Below, one piece after another: positions 1 through 8,698 of a DNA stretch of 64,000 bases. The notes under the pieces are model-generated. The model had not been told where the DNA came from and ran no database searches. It saw only the letters and a list, made by a program, of their open reading frames with translations. The stretch is from assembly GCA_022799495.1 (NCBI GenBank), contig JAAWON010000004.1, positions 1 to 64,000 on the forward strand, in the 5' to 3' direction. Origin of the DNA: Erysipelotrichaceae bacterium. Its GTDB lineage: Bacteria; Bacillota_I; Bacilli_A; Erysipelotrichales; Erysipelotrichaceae. Positions within the stretch are counted from its first letter, which is position 1; each line of letters begins with the position of its first letter. A program made the position numbers and the translations under genes.

Positions 1-2644
1 AGTTGCCACTGGGATCATGGCTCGTCGCTTCGATCACTACCTTACCGATTTGGGTATTCATAGAGGCATTGAGAATATGAACCAAGCCATCCGGATCGAC
101 ACTGATCACATCGGTTGGACTACCTGCCTTTAATTGATAGGTTACTGTGCTTCCGGTTGGATTGCCGGTTGTATAGACATAAAATGTCTGATTGGATTGA
201 TACGTTTCTTTCAATGCTTCATACTTATCACCGTTTTTTGGTTGCTCTGTCGTCAAGGTGGAATCGGTTGTATAAATGAAGTTTTGTGTTCCTGCGATGA
301 CAGTAAGTGTTAATACCGCTCTAGCGTCTGCTTGACCACTGGCGCCTTGTTTCGTTGCTTCTATCACCACCGTACCTGTTCCTTTGATTGTGAGTTCCCC
401 GCTGTTTGGATTCACATCAATCACATTGGTTGGTTCTCCTGCTTGAAGCGAATAAATTACAGGATTCGTATTGGTGCTACCTTTCACCGTCGCAAATACA
501 CTGGTATTGGTATCGGTGAAATTTATTGTTTTTGTATTGATCACCGTATTTGAGGTTTTATTTTCATAAAACCGCAGATCTTCTGAATTGGCCATCTCTA
601 CTTTGATCGTTACCGGTATTTCTTGTGTGCTCCACTGGTCACTCACCGTAACTGTGATTTGATAGACTCCAACGGTTGAAGATAAGTCAACTACAGCCGA
701 AATCACACCAGAATTTGGATTTACGCTGAAATAGGCATGATCTCCTTCTGGTTTTAAACCATAACGATAAGTTGTACCACCGCTTGTCACTTGATCCGGT
801 GTTCCCATACTTCCGACTATGGTTCCTATCATACCTCCGGGAGTGATATTGGTATCATTCGTTTTAAAGGTAGGCGTATTTCGATCAGAAGAAGCGGCAT
901 CTGGAGTTACACTTCCATCCACCTCACGATAGATAACAATTTCTTTTGTGGTATCTGCCGGCAAGAAATCATTGTATCCACTGCTTGGATCATCATCCGC
1001 TGTCGCTTTGATCTCCACTTTTCCAAAACCGGTACCGCCGCTATAACTGATCGCACCGGTATCAGGATCAATATTGATTAAACCAATACTGCCGCCACTT
1101 TTGCTATAGGTCACTTTTGTACCTTGTCCGGGAGTAGTACTTGCAATTTCGCTCCATCCGGCAGTAGCCTGAGCAATCGACTTCTTCGTTACTCCCACAT
1201 TATTGAAAGCAACGGATAATGTGGTCGCATTTACTACAATATGAACTGTACCGCTTGCTACTCCACCAACAGGATCACCATTCGCATCAACAGCACTCAC
1301 TTGCAAATAATAATCACCTGCATGAAGGCCATTTGCTTCATCAACCACAATTTGATTACCTGATAGACGAAACTTTTGATAATCAGCACTATGTCCCGAC
1401 ACGCTTGTATCACTAATTAACGTATAGGAAATCGGCGCTACTCCACCGTTGCAAGAGATCATTGCCACGGGATCTCCTTGGTCTACATTCACTGAGGTAG
1501 TTAAATTCGCATTTCCACTCACCGAGATATTTATTGGTTCCACGATTTCTAACGATAATGGTGAACTGATTAAACTACTGTCCGCAGGTGTAATGGAACT
1601 CTCATTATAGGCTTCATTTACCACTGCGATTTTATAGCGTCCTGTCGGAATACCACTCAAATCAAACGCATATCGTGAAGTACCGTTCGCAGCAGCCAAT
1701 GGCTGATAATAAACAAATTGACCACTATCATTAAAAACCAAAGCCGAAATTGTATAGATGCCGCCATTTCCATCATTTCCTGCATTCGCAGACGCATTGA
1801 GATAAACGGTACTATCTTTCAGCACTTTACTGATTTGATTGTTGTTTTTGTTTTCAATCGCATTGAGTTGTGCAGACATTGATGAATTTTCAAAGCGTGT
1901 TTTCATAGAATCATTTTGACTGGAAGTGATTTGACCGATGGTCGATGAATTACCCTTAGAAACAGAAAAAACAACATCCGATAAATCCCAATATACAAAA
2001 GGATGTATTTCATTGGTATTTGACATCAAATCATAACTACTTATCGTATGCCACCACTTCTCTCTGGTGCCATATACAGTCCCCATCCATCCTTGAAACG
2101 TAAAAATCGGATCTGTCCGTGAAATTCCAAGTGCATCGAATTCCGCAACTGTTGGAAGAAAAAACTGAACTTCGTTGGGATCTTGTTTTTGATAGTCGCC
2201 AGTACCCCATGAAAGATTTATTGTTCGAGGAACTAAGATTCTGCTTTCCAACGGATAGGATATCAGTCTGTTATTCAAAATATCAACGACTGCTTTCATT
2301 TTGGAATTTCTATAATAGAAAAGTGCCATATTTGAAAGGTCATCCATGGCATTAGTTGATCCCATAGATTCTATTGAGGCACTCATCCAAGTCTTACTTG
2401 TGGAATTATAAACTAACAACCAAGTGAGAGGTTGGCTCGTTGTACCTTGGATATTAAGAATGAACTTATCTCCCTTCGCCAATGCCGAGGTGGATAGACC
2501 TGCTGGTGCCTTATTCACTCTGCCTGTTAGATTTCCACCTGACTGATATCCACCGGCCGCATCCATCTGAAACGCATAATAGCCACATACAATGGAAGAA
2601 ACACTAAGCAATGTAACTGCTAATATCAGTAATCTTTTCCACAT
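1..2644 (-). CDS. Secreted cadherin/Ig-like repeat surface protein (partial, C-terminus outside window)
   Basis: An open frame begins at an ATG at 2644, 8 nt after a strong AGGAGGG ribosome site, and stays open to the window edge (about 881 codons seen). The N-terminus has a short basic stretch (MWKR) and a hydrophobic segment of about 18 residues, consistent with export. After roughly 250 residues without a recognised fold come repeated beta-sandwich-like units in which a VTY/ VIY strand is followed by an (I/V)xVDPxxG turn and a (V)xIEAT strand; at least four are visible between about 1450 and 1. This pattern is typical of cadherin-like or He_PIG/Ig-like domains of bacterial surface proteins. 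The anchor, if any, lies outside. A role in adhesion or surface-layer structure is inferred only. It lies 255 bp downstream of the sigma factor gene, same strand. Confidence 0.8.
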   Translation of the reverse strand, partial: MWKRLLILAVTLLSVSSIVCGYYAFQMDAAGGYQSGGNLTGRVNKAPAGLSTSALAKGDKFILNIQGTTSQPLTWLLVYNSTSKTWMSASIESMGSTNAMDDLSNMALFYYRNSKMKAVVDILNNRLISYPLESRILVPRTINLSWGTGDYQKQDPNEVQFFLPTVAEFDALGISRTDPIFTFQGWMGTVYGTREKWWHTISSYDLMSNTNEIHPFVYWDLSDVVFSVSKGNSSTIGQITSSQNDSMKTRFENSSMSAQLNAIENKNNNQISKVLKDSTVYLNASANAGNDGNGGIYTISALVFNDSGQFVYYQPLAAANGTSRYAFDLSGIPTGRYKIAVVNEAYNESSITPADSSLISSPLSLEIVEPINISVSGNANLTTSVNVDQGDPVAMISCNGGVAPISYTLISDTSVSGHSADYQKFRLSGNQIVVDEANGLHAGDYYLQVSAVDANGDPVGGVASGTVHIVVNATTLSVAFNNVGVTKKSIAQATAGWSEIASTTPGQGTKVTYSKSGGSIGLINIDPDTGAISYSGGTGFGKVEIKATADDDPSSGYNDFLPADTTKEIVIYREVDGSVTPDAASSDRNTPTFKTNDTNITPGGMIGTIVGSMGTPDQVTSGGTTYRYGLKPEGDHAYFSVNPNSGVISAVVDLSSTVGVYQITVTVSDQWSTQEIPVTIKVEMANSEDLRFYENKTSNTVINTKTINFTDTNTSVFATVKGSTNTNPVIYSLQAGEPTNVIDVNPNSGELTIKGTGTVVIEATKQGASGQADARAVLTLTVIAGTQNFIYTTDSTLTTEQPKNGDKYEALKETYQSNQTFYVYTTGNPTGSTVTYQLKAGSPTDVISVDPDGLVHILNASMNTQIGKVVIEATSHDPSGN

Positions 2645-2804
2645 AACTTATCACCCTCCTCATTCTCTATCCAACTTCATGCGAATAACATCGAGAGTCT
2701 AATCCTACACAGTGAAAACCACAAAGATAGATATCAAAAAAATAATTTCATGTGCACCCACCAAAGTATCCAAGACTGATCTCAGATTATAACTCTGACA
2801 CCGC

Positions 2805-2834
2805 TCTATATTGAAAAGTTTTAATAAGTTTCAA
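2805..2834 (-). promoter_or_regulatory. Possible promoter for the cadherin-like gene
   Basis: On the minus strand TTGAAA (2834-2829) and TATAGA (2810-2805) are separated by 18 bp. The -35 and the 3' end of the spacer also form an inverted repeat (TTGAAA/TTTCAA). The match is moderate, and the gene could instead be read through from the sigma factor gene. Confidence 0.35.
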
Positions 2835-2899
2835 AAAAATACCAAAAATTTAATCATCCTTACCGAAAAGGACAACAACAGACAAAAAATGCCAATCCA

Positions 2900-3934
2900 T
2901 CAATAGGAATGCTCATAGCACATTTCAAAATCAGCTGCCCAATGTTCCCTCACTAAGCGCTCATAATAACGTGAACCACTTTGCCGCAACTGCTCATAGA
3001 GAGGAAGGACTTGTTCAAAATCGTCTTTGCTTTTTAATTCCATATCCTCTTTGCAGCAAGCCCAATCCATCAGTGTAAAATAAAACTCGCGATCCTTTTG
3101 CTTTTCTGAAAGCGTTTGATGTTGGGATACATTGTTCGCATAAGCGGGACGTGCATCCTGAAAAGCAAGATAAGCCATTGTCGCAAATCCACAAACCGCT
3201 GTACTTAAAACCACACAAGCGCCATTCAAAAAAGCGTTGTTATAATTTGTACGCCATTTCAATTTCGGCAGAAACAATGGTGCCGGAATCACCACCCCCT
3301 GCTCATACAGATGCAAAAACAACAGGGATAATGATGCCCCCTCCAGATGAAAATCCAATTTTGTATCATTCGCCGCTTCATAATCCAAAATCATCTTCTT
3401 TAAATGATTTTTTCCATACATCAGCCTTGTCTTTACTGTGCCTTCCGGAACTTCTAAAACCTCCGCCATTTCTTTCATGCTCATATGTTGAAAATAGCGC
3501 ATGATCAAAACTTCACGCTGAGATATACTTAAACACCCCAGCATTTCATGAATGATTTGCTGATCACTACGTTCATGCAAATTCGCTTCCGGCAACATAT
3601 ATCTGCGCTCCTCATTCACATGGTATTGATACCATAAATCATCCCGATCCAAATCCACATGACGGCGGGAGCGAAATAAGTTCTTACATTTATTGATCAC
3701 AATGCGATTCAGCCATGGCTTGAATCTTTCTGTGTCCTGTAAACTACGGATGGAACGGCGTACCTGTAAGAAAGTATCCTGCAAGATATCCTTCGCATCC
3801 GCATCACTGCGAGTCAATTCATATGCGATAAAATAAACCAGGCGGTAATAACGTTCATACAGTTCATTAAACGCATCTTCACTACCGGATTGTACCGCAT
3901 GTATGAGCGCTGTTTCTCCATGGTCTGCCATCAT
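2900..3934 (-). CDS. ECF-like sigma factor with C-terminal transmembrane extension
   Basis: A 344-residue protein. Residues about 20-90 match sigma-70 region 2 (a DAFNELYERYY helix and a DAKDILQDTF motif) and residues about 130-185 match region 4 with a helix-turn-helix (SQREVLIMRYF, then VPEGTVKTRL). ECF sigma factors normally end near residue 190. This one continues for 155 residues, including one hydrophobic helix (about 234-256) and an 85-residue tail predicted outside the membrane. That suggests a membrane-tethered or self-sensing sigma factor, with no separate anti-sigma gene beside it. GTG codons at 3940 and 3937 precede the ATG, but AGGAGG spacing favours ATG 3934 or 3931. The likely target is itself or the adjacent surface-protein gene; this is inference. 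Confidence 0.85.
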   Translation of the reverse strand: MMADHGETALIHAVQSGSEDAFNELYERYYRLVYFIAYELTRSDADAKDILQDTFLQVRRSIRSLQDTERFKPWLNRIVINKCKNLFRSRRHVDLDRDDLWYQYHVNEERRYMLPEANLHERSDQQIIHEMLGCLSISQREVLIMRYFQHMSMKEMAEVLEVPEGTVKTRLMYGKNHLKKMILDYEAANDTKLDFHLEGASLSLLFLHLYEQGVVIPAPLFLPKLKWRTNYNNAFLNGACVVLSTAVCGFATMAYLAFQDARPAYANNVSQHQTLSEKQKDREFYFTLMDWACCKEDMELKSKDDFEQVLPLYEQLRQSGSRYYERLVREHWAADFEMCYEHSY

Positions 3935-3952
3935 CACCACCTCCTATTTTAA

Positions 3953-3981
3953 ATCATATATGAATTAAATGTTAATGTCAA
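3953..3981 (-). promoter_or_regulatory. SigA-type promoter of the sigma factor gene
   Basis: Minus-strand TTGACA (3981-3976) and TATGAT (3958-3953) with a 17-bp spacer. The predicted start leaves only about a dozen nucleotides before the start codon. Confidence 0.7.
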
Positions 3982-4306
3982 TGCGAATATTTTTAATTTT
4001 TGTTTATTTTTAATTATTTTATTATATTTTTGCGATTTATTAGTAAACTATTAGATTATATAGAAAGTGTCATAAGATTGAACCGTGATTCTGTTTTCGA
4101 TCATCTCATAAAATCATCAGTGAAACAAATGAAAGAATGCGTCTTTTTTAGGGCAAATACGACATGTAAAAGCGATTTTCTGATACAGTGAACCAAGCCA
4201 TGCGTAACTCTGTGGGAAATTGTGGGAAATAGGGTTAGAACAATAAAAATTCATGGCATTTCCAAGATTTCTATATTATAATAAAGGCCAATGAGGTGTA
4301 TAATTC
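3982..4306. other. Intergenic region with 10-bp tandem repeat
   Basis: No credible gene: the AT-rich frame at 4000-4191 has no ribosome site. The stretch holds the divergent promoters of the sigma factor and first LCP genes, and a perfect tandem repeat of TGTGGGAAAT at 4211-4230. A weak -10 (TATAAT, 4277-4282) precedes the LCP gene. Confidence 0.6.
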
Positions 4307-5884
4307 ATGAAAAAGAAACCAAAACGCCGTTATACTCGGCTGATTGATTTGATATGCAATATCATTTTATTGGTGCTTTGTCTCAATACAATCGGTAAGG
4401 CACTTAGTTTGGCTATGTTGCCAACCAACTGGCTGATCATGATAATTGCGATTCTACTACTCATCTTTGCGATATACTTTGTATTGATGCTCAAACGATT
4501 ACCGAATTGGGCTGTGATCGCCAAACGTATCGTATTGGTGGGATTATGCTGGGGCATTTGGTTTGCCGGCAATACAATGGGCAATATGGATGCCGCTGTA
4601 ACCCAGATATCAACACCGGAGGCAGCGAGTGACGTCAAGATTTATGTTTTGGCACATAAAGACAGCGCGATTCACACCAGTGAAGATTTGCGTGGGGCAG
4701 CGATCGGAGTTCAAAATGGCACAGATGCCGCATACAGTGCTTATGCACGCCAACAGTTGGATCAGACAATGGCCGATCAAATCATCTATCAAGAAGAACT
4801 ATCTTATGCTTCCTTGGCTAGTTTATTTCTAGCCAATATGCTGGATGGGATGATTATCTCCGAAGACTATTTGAATATGCTCAATGCCAATGAGGAATCC
4901 TTTCAGGACAGTTATCAGATTATTGAAACCTATAAACGGCAACGTATGGATAGCGGGGTTGGAAACAAAGATGTGACCAAGGAAGGTTTTACCTTGTTAA
5001 TCAGTGGTGTAGATGAAATGGGCGCAGCGGATATGACGTCCTTGTCCGATGTCAATATCCTATTATTTATCAATCCGATTACCAACTCAATCACTATGCT
5101 TTCCTTGTCGCGAGATTCCTTGATGCCACGCTACTCTATGAATCAAGTGAATGATAAATTAACTCATACCGGATGGAATGGCATTGAGGATACCAAAAAG
5201 ACAATCGAAAATTTCTTTGGCATTGAAATCGACTATTATGCCAAAGTATCCTTTTCCTCCTTGATTGCCATTGTAGATGCGATCGGTGGAATTGATATAG
5301 ATGTCGAAATCGCCTTTAGCGAACAAGATGAAAACCGCAGTTTTGCGGATGAGGATTTGATCACTTTAGAAGCCGGCTTCCAACATATCAATGGCAAACA
5401 GGCACTTGCTTATGCCCGCCATCGCAAAACCGAAGGGTATGACACGGCCGGTCGCGAACGTGCACAAGAACGCATCATCAAAGCGATTATTGATAAACTT
5501 TTAACCCCGGAAGGAATTACCGTTTATGTGAATCGCTTGATGGAAACAGTACCAAAGTATGTCGTTACCAGCATGCCCGGAAAACAGATCACTGCGTTTA
5601 TCAAAGGTGAGTTAGAGGATTTAAAACCTTGGAGTATCCAATCCATCACAGTCGAAAACGGCATCTTCGATACACGTGCTGTTCCCAATATTCCCGGCGG
5701 CGCAGATTGTTATTTATGGAATCGCTATGACTATGCACATGTGCTGGATGCCTATGAGGCCAGCAAGAAGGTCAATGACTTCCAAAGTTTCAATTTTAAT
5801 TTTCATGAGTATATGAAATATTTACCTGAGCCTTCCGATAACCCCAATATCGTATGGGATTTCTTGGCGATTGATCCGCATTAA
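4307..5884 (+). CDS. LytR-CpsA-Psr (LCP) family protein with solute-binding-like module
   Basis: A 525-residue membrane protein. Three hydrophobic helices fill residues about 12-95. Residues about 105-190 (start VKIYVLAHKDS, then LRGAAIGVQNGT) resemble the lobe of a type-2 periplasmic binding protein. Residues about 225-400 form the LCP domain, with LSRDS, NDKLTH, AIGGIDIDV and the conserved ALAYARHRK segment. LCP enzymes transfer undecaprenyl-linked anionic polymers such as teichoic acid or capsule onto peptidoglycan at the outer face of the membrane. The start follows GAGGTG at 4293. A paralogue follows directly downstream, so the pair is a tandem duplication. The binding-protein-like module is unusual for textbook LCP proteins; a ligand is unknown. 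Confidence 0.9.
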   Translation: MKKKPKRRYTRLIDLICNIILLVLCLNTIGKALSLAMLPTNWLIMIIAILLLIFAIYFVLMLKRLPNWAVIAKRIVLVGLCWGIWFAGNTMGNMDAAVTQISTPEAASDVKIYVLAHKDSAIHTSEDLRGAAIGVQNGTDAAYSAYARQQLDQTMADQIIYQEELSYASLASLFLANMLDGMIISEDYLNMLNANEESFQDSYQIIETYKRQRMDSGVGNKDVTKEGFTLLISGVDEMGAADMTSLSDVNILLFINPITNSITMLSLSRDSLMPRYSMNQVNDKLTHTGWNGIEDTKKTIENFFGIEIDYYAKVSFSSLIAIVDAIGGIDIDVEIAFSEQDENRSFADEDLITLEAGFQHINGKQALAYARHRKTEGYDTAGRERAQERIIKAIIDKLLTPEGITVYVNRLMETVPKYVVTSMPGKQITAFIKGELEDLKPWSIQSITVENGIFDTRAVPNIPGGADCYLWNRYDYAHVLDAYEASKKVNDFQSFNFNFHEYMKYLPEPSDNPNIVWDFLAIDPH

Positions 5885-5897
5885 ATAACAAAAGGAA

Positions 5898-5947
5898 AAT
5901 GAAGCACGAAGTGAAATAAGTGAGAAGCACAGTGCTTCATTTTTTAT
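5898..5947 (+). terminator. Rho-independent terminator after first LCP gene
   Basis: Inverted repeat AATGAAGCAC / GTGCTTCATT with a long loop, followed by a T tract. Confidence 0.75.
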
Positions 5948-6135
5948 ATATAAAATCACAATAATTATTACATAAGAGTTTATAATCCTTGTAGTAAAAA
6001 GATCATTTATGCCCATAGAATCGCTAATCTATTACTGCCGGTTTTATCGTTATGTTCCATATCTTTTTGTAGCGACAATATGATTCCATCCGCATTCTTT
6101 CATCCCAACAAATTTGTAATTTTACCTTTGCGCTA

Positions 6136-6164
6136 TTTACGTTAGGTAGAAAAAAAAGTATAAT
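6136..6164 (+). promoter_or_regulatory. Promoter of second LCP gene
   Basis: TTTACG (6136-6141) and TATAAT (6159-6164) are separated by 17 bp; the gene starts 26 bp further on. The rest of 5948-6189 shows nothing recognisable. Confidence 0.7.
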
Positions 6165-6189
6165 TAAGTAGTAATTGTGAGGTGTGGAT

Positions 6190-8556
6190 ATGGAACAAAA
6201 TACGGAACCAAATACGGAAATCCGCAAGGATAATGAACCAATGGAAGATGAACAAGAGCCTATCGCAATAAAGACACAGGAATCCGATCATCAGGATACA
6301 TCCTTGCCAGAAACTACTGCAATAAATGAACCAAGTCATGAACCAAAACATGCCAAGGCAGAACCGCAAACAACACAATCCCCATCAGCCAAAGCAGATG
6401 CGTTACACAGCGAACCGCCACATGAGGAATCCTTCAAAGAAAGCGAGGAGCCTGATGTCGCAATGACTGATGGCTTTAACTATGAGCAGTTTCATAATGA
6501 ACTGCTTTCCATTATTGAAGAACCCTGCATTCCTCAACCCAAACAAACGGAAACAACGCATATACAAAACGAGGAAACTGAAGATGAGAGCAGAGAACAA
6601 ATAGAAGACAGTTTCACTTCAGAATCAGAAACATTCGACACTGAAACCATAGAAGAGACAAGCGAAGAACTCCCACCACAAGACGAGTCCATAACGGATC
6701 CTGTCCCTGTATCAACGCAATCGACTCGAATGAATTGGTGGATGCATCAAGGTTGGGATTATGGATTATCCTTCCTGTTATTTGCGCTCTCTGCTTTTCT
6801 CACCTATCGCTTATATGATCTTTCTTTGTTATCCGGTTGGATTTGGAAAATCGGTGTTGTCTTATTGATTATCAATCTATTATTCGCGCTCACATTATTG
6901 CGCAAATTACCCAATTGGCTAATCTGGTTGCGCCGTTGTATCATCCTATTATTGTGTGCACTGCTTACCTATGGAACAATCTTTGCGAATACCCTGCAAG
7001 AATCTTTAGAAGCGATTACGAAGCCGGAAACCGCAACGACCATCAATGTATCGCTTGTGACAAAGCGCGATGGTGGAGCAATGCAGCTTGCTGAACTCAG
7101 CGGCAAAAAAATCGGGATTCAAACTGCCAATGATAATGAAAACAGCAGTTATGTGAAACAACAATTAAGCAAAGAAAGTGACTTAAAGAATGTCACCTAT
7201 GTGGAGGAAATTGATTACGACAGTCTTTATCAACAATTGATGAAGGAAGAAATTGATGCTTTGATCATTACCGATTATTACTTCAAAACACTGCTAAAAG
7301 AGCATTATCCTACCATAGAAGATGATATTTTCATCCTAAAAAGCTACCAAAAAGAAAAAAGTGTAAAGCAATCTTCCAGCAATAAAGATATACGTTATGA
7401 AACCTTTACCGTGTATATTGCCGGTGTGGATGAAGGGGATGATCCAAGCATTGATGCACGCAGTGATGTAAACATCGTCTTGATTGTCAATCCTTTGGCC
7501 AATCATATCAAAATGGTTTCCATTCCCCGTGATTCTTTTGTCCCCAATCCAGCATTAGGCTATGCCAATGATAAATTAACTCATTTGGGTCTCAATGGCG
7601 TAGAAAATTCCATGGAGGGACTCGAAGAAGTATTGGGCTTTGAAATCGACTATTATGTGAAACTGAATTTCTTCTCTGTCATTGAAATTATTGATGCGAT
7701 CGGTGAAATTGAAGTAGAGGTACCGATTGCCTTCTGTGAACAGGATGAAAATCGCAGTTTTGCGGATGAAGATCTCATTTGTTTGAATGAGGGCAGACAA
7801 ACCTTAAATGGCAAACAGGCGCTTGCTTTTGCCCGTCATCGTAAATCCTATACGGATGTCATGCGTGGCAAAGCCCAGCAAGAGGTTATCAAAGGCACGA
7901 TCAATGCACTGACAAGCACTGCCGGTGCCCTAAATATTAATAATGTTCTAAAAATTGCATCCAAGGCAGTAAGCACCAATATGCCGATGGAACAAGTGAC
8001 GAACTTTGTCTCAGCACAGTTGGACAATTTGAAGCCTTGGACAATTGAATCAATCATCTTGGAAAATGGAGTGGATGCCTCACTTGTGACCGCAAGCATG
8101 CCTAGTGTGGAACTTTATGTGATGCTTTTAAATCCGATTGATATTCAAGCGGTATACACAGCTTACCAAGAAATGATGAATCAAATGGAATTTGCATCCT
8201 TTACGTTCCATTTAGATCATTTAGAGGATCGAAACGCTGAATTACCTTATAATCCAAATATTCTTTGGGCAGGTTCAGACACCGGCAATTATCATCTGCC
8301 CGACAGTGAACAAGCACCTGATGATACCATAGATGTACCTGATGAAACACAGCCGGATCAGCCAGAAACACCAAGCATTCCGGATAGTGAACCGGAACAA
8401 CCGGATGACAATGATCCCAGCACACCTACGGATCCGGATCAGCCTACCAATCCCGATCAGCCAACCCCTGATCCTGAGCCTAATCCTGATCCATCCCCTG
8501 ATCCCAATCCGGGGGATGGAGGCAGTACTCCGCCCAATCAAGGTGAAACAAATTAA
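6190..8556 (+). CDS. LCP family protein with acidic N-terminal region and Pro/Asp-rich tail
   Basis: A 788-residue paralogue of the preceding LCP protein. About 180 residues of acidic, Glu/Thr/Pro-rich, low-complexity sequence come first and should be cytoplasmic. Hydrophobic helices follow (about 190-270), then the same solute-binding-like module (LSGKKIGIQTAND) and an LCP domain (SIPRDS, NDKLTH, AIGEIEVEV, ALAFARHRK). The last 100 residues are PDxP/DPNP repeats, as in wall-spanning linkers. ATG 6190 is preferred over GTG 6184 because GAGGTG overlaps the latter. It probably attaches polymers to peptidoglycan. The acidic head and proline tail set it apart from its neighbour, so the two copies may act at different depths or be regulated differently. 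Confidence 0.9.
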   Translation: MEQNTEPNTEIRKDNEPMEDEQEPIAIKTQESDHQDTSLPETTAINEPSHEPKHAKAEPQTTQSPSAKADALHSEPPHEESFKESEEPDVAMTDGFNYEQFHNELLSIIEEPCIPQPKQTETTHIQNEETEDESREQIEDSFTSESETFDTETIEETSEELPPQDESITDPVPVSTQSTRMNWWMHQGWDYGLSFLLFALSAFLTYRLYDLSLLSGWIWKIGVVLLIINLLFALTLLRKLPNWLIWLRRCIILLLCALLTYGTIFANTLQESLEAITKPETATTINVSLVTKRDGGAMQLAELSGKKIGIQTANDNENSSYVKQQLSKESDLKNVTYVEEIDYDSLYQQLMKEEIDALIITDYYFKTLLKEHYPTIEDDIFILKSYQKEKSVKQSSSNKDIRYETFTVYIAGVDEGDDPSIDARSDVNIVLIVNPLANHIKMVSIPRDSFVPNPALGYANDKLTHLGLNGVENSMEGLEEVLGFEIDYYVKLNFFSVIEIIDAIGEIEVEVPIAFCEQDENRSFADEDLICLNEGRQTLNGKQALAFARHRKSYTDVMRGKAQQEVIKGTINALTSTAGALNINNVLKIASKAVSTNMPMEQVTNFVSAQLDNLKPWTIESIILENGVDASLVTASMPSVELYVMLLNPIDIQAVYTAYQEMMNQMEFASFTFHLDHLEDRNAELPYNPNILWAGSDTGNYHLPDSEQAPDDTIDVPDETQPDQPETPSIPDSEPEQPDDNDPSTPTDPDQPTNPDQPTPDPEPNPDPSPDPNPGDGGSTPPNQGETN

Positions 8557-8582
8557 GTAAGTTAAACCATAAGCATACAATA

Positions 8583-8640
8583 AAAACCATGAACCAAATT
8601 GAAATGATCACTTCCAATGGCTCATGGTTTTCTTTATTGT
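8583..8640 (+). terminator. Terminator after second LCP gene
   Basis: AAAACCATGA and TCATGGTTTT form a 10-bp stem with a 28-nt loop, followed by a T-rich run that merges with the tandem repeat downstream. It lies between convergent genes. Confidence 0.65.
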
Positions 8641-8682
8641 TTTTTTGTTTTCTTTATTGTTTTCTTTATTGTTTTCTTTATT
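8627..8682. repeat. 12-bp tandem repeat GTTTTCTTTATT
   Basis: Three perfect head-to-tail copies at 8647-8658, 8659-8670 and 8671-8682, with a fourth copy at 8627-8638 separated by 8 nt. It is noncoding and lies between two convergent genes. Confidence 0.9.
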
Positions 8683-8698
8683 GTTTATACTCGTTTTT

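Noticed and set aside
4000-4191. AT-rich reading frame of 63 codons
   Set aside because: No ribosome site and composition like non-coding A/T sequence between divergent promoters.
8275-8580. Minus-strand frame rich in Ile/Arg/Gly
   Set aside because: It is the antisense shadow of the Pro/Asp-rich tail of the second LCP protein.
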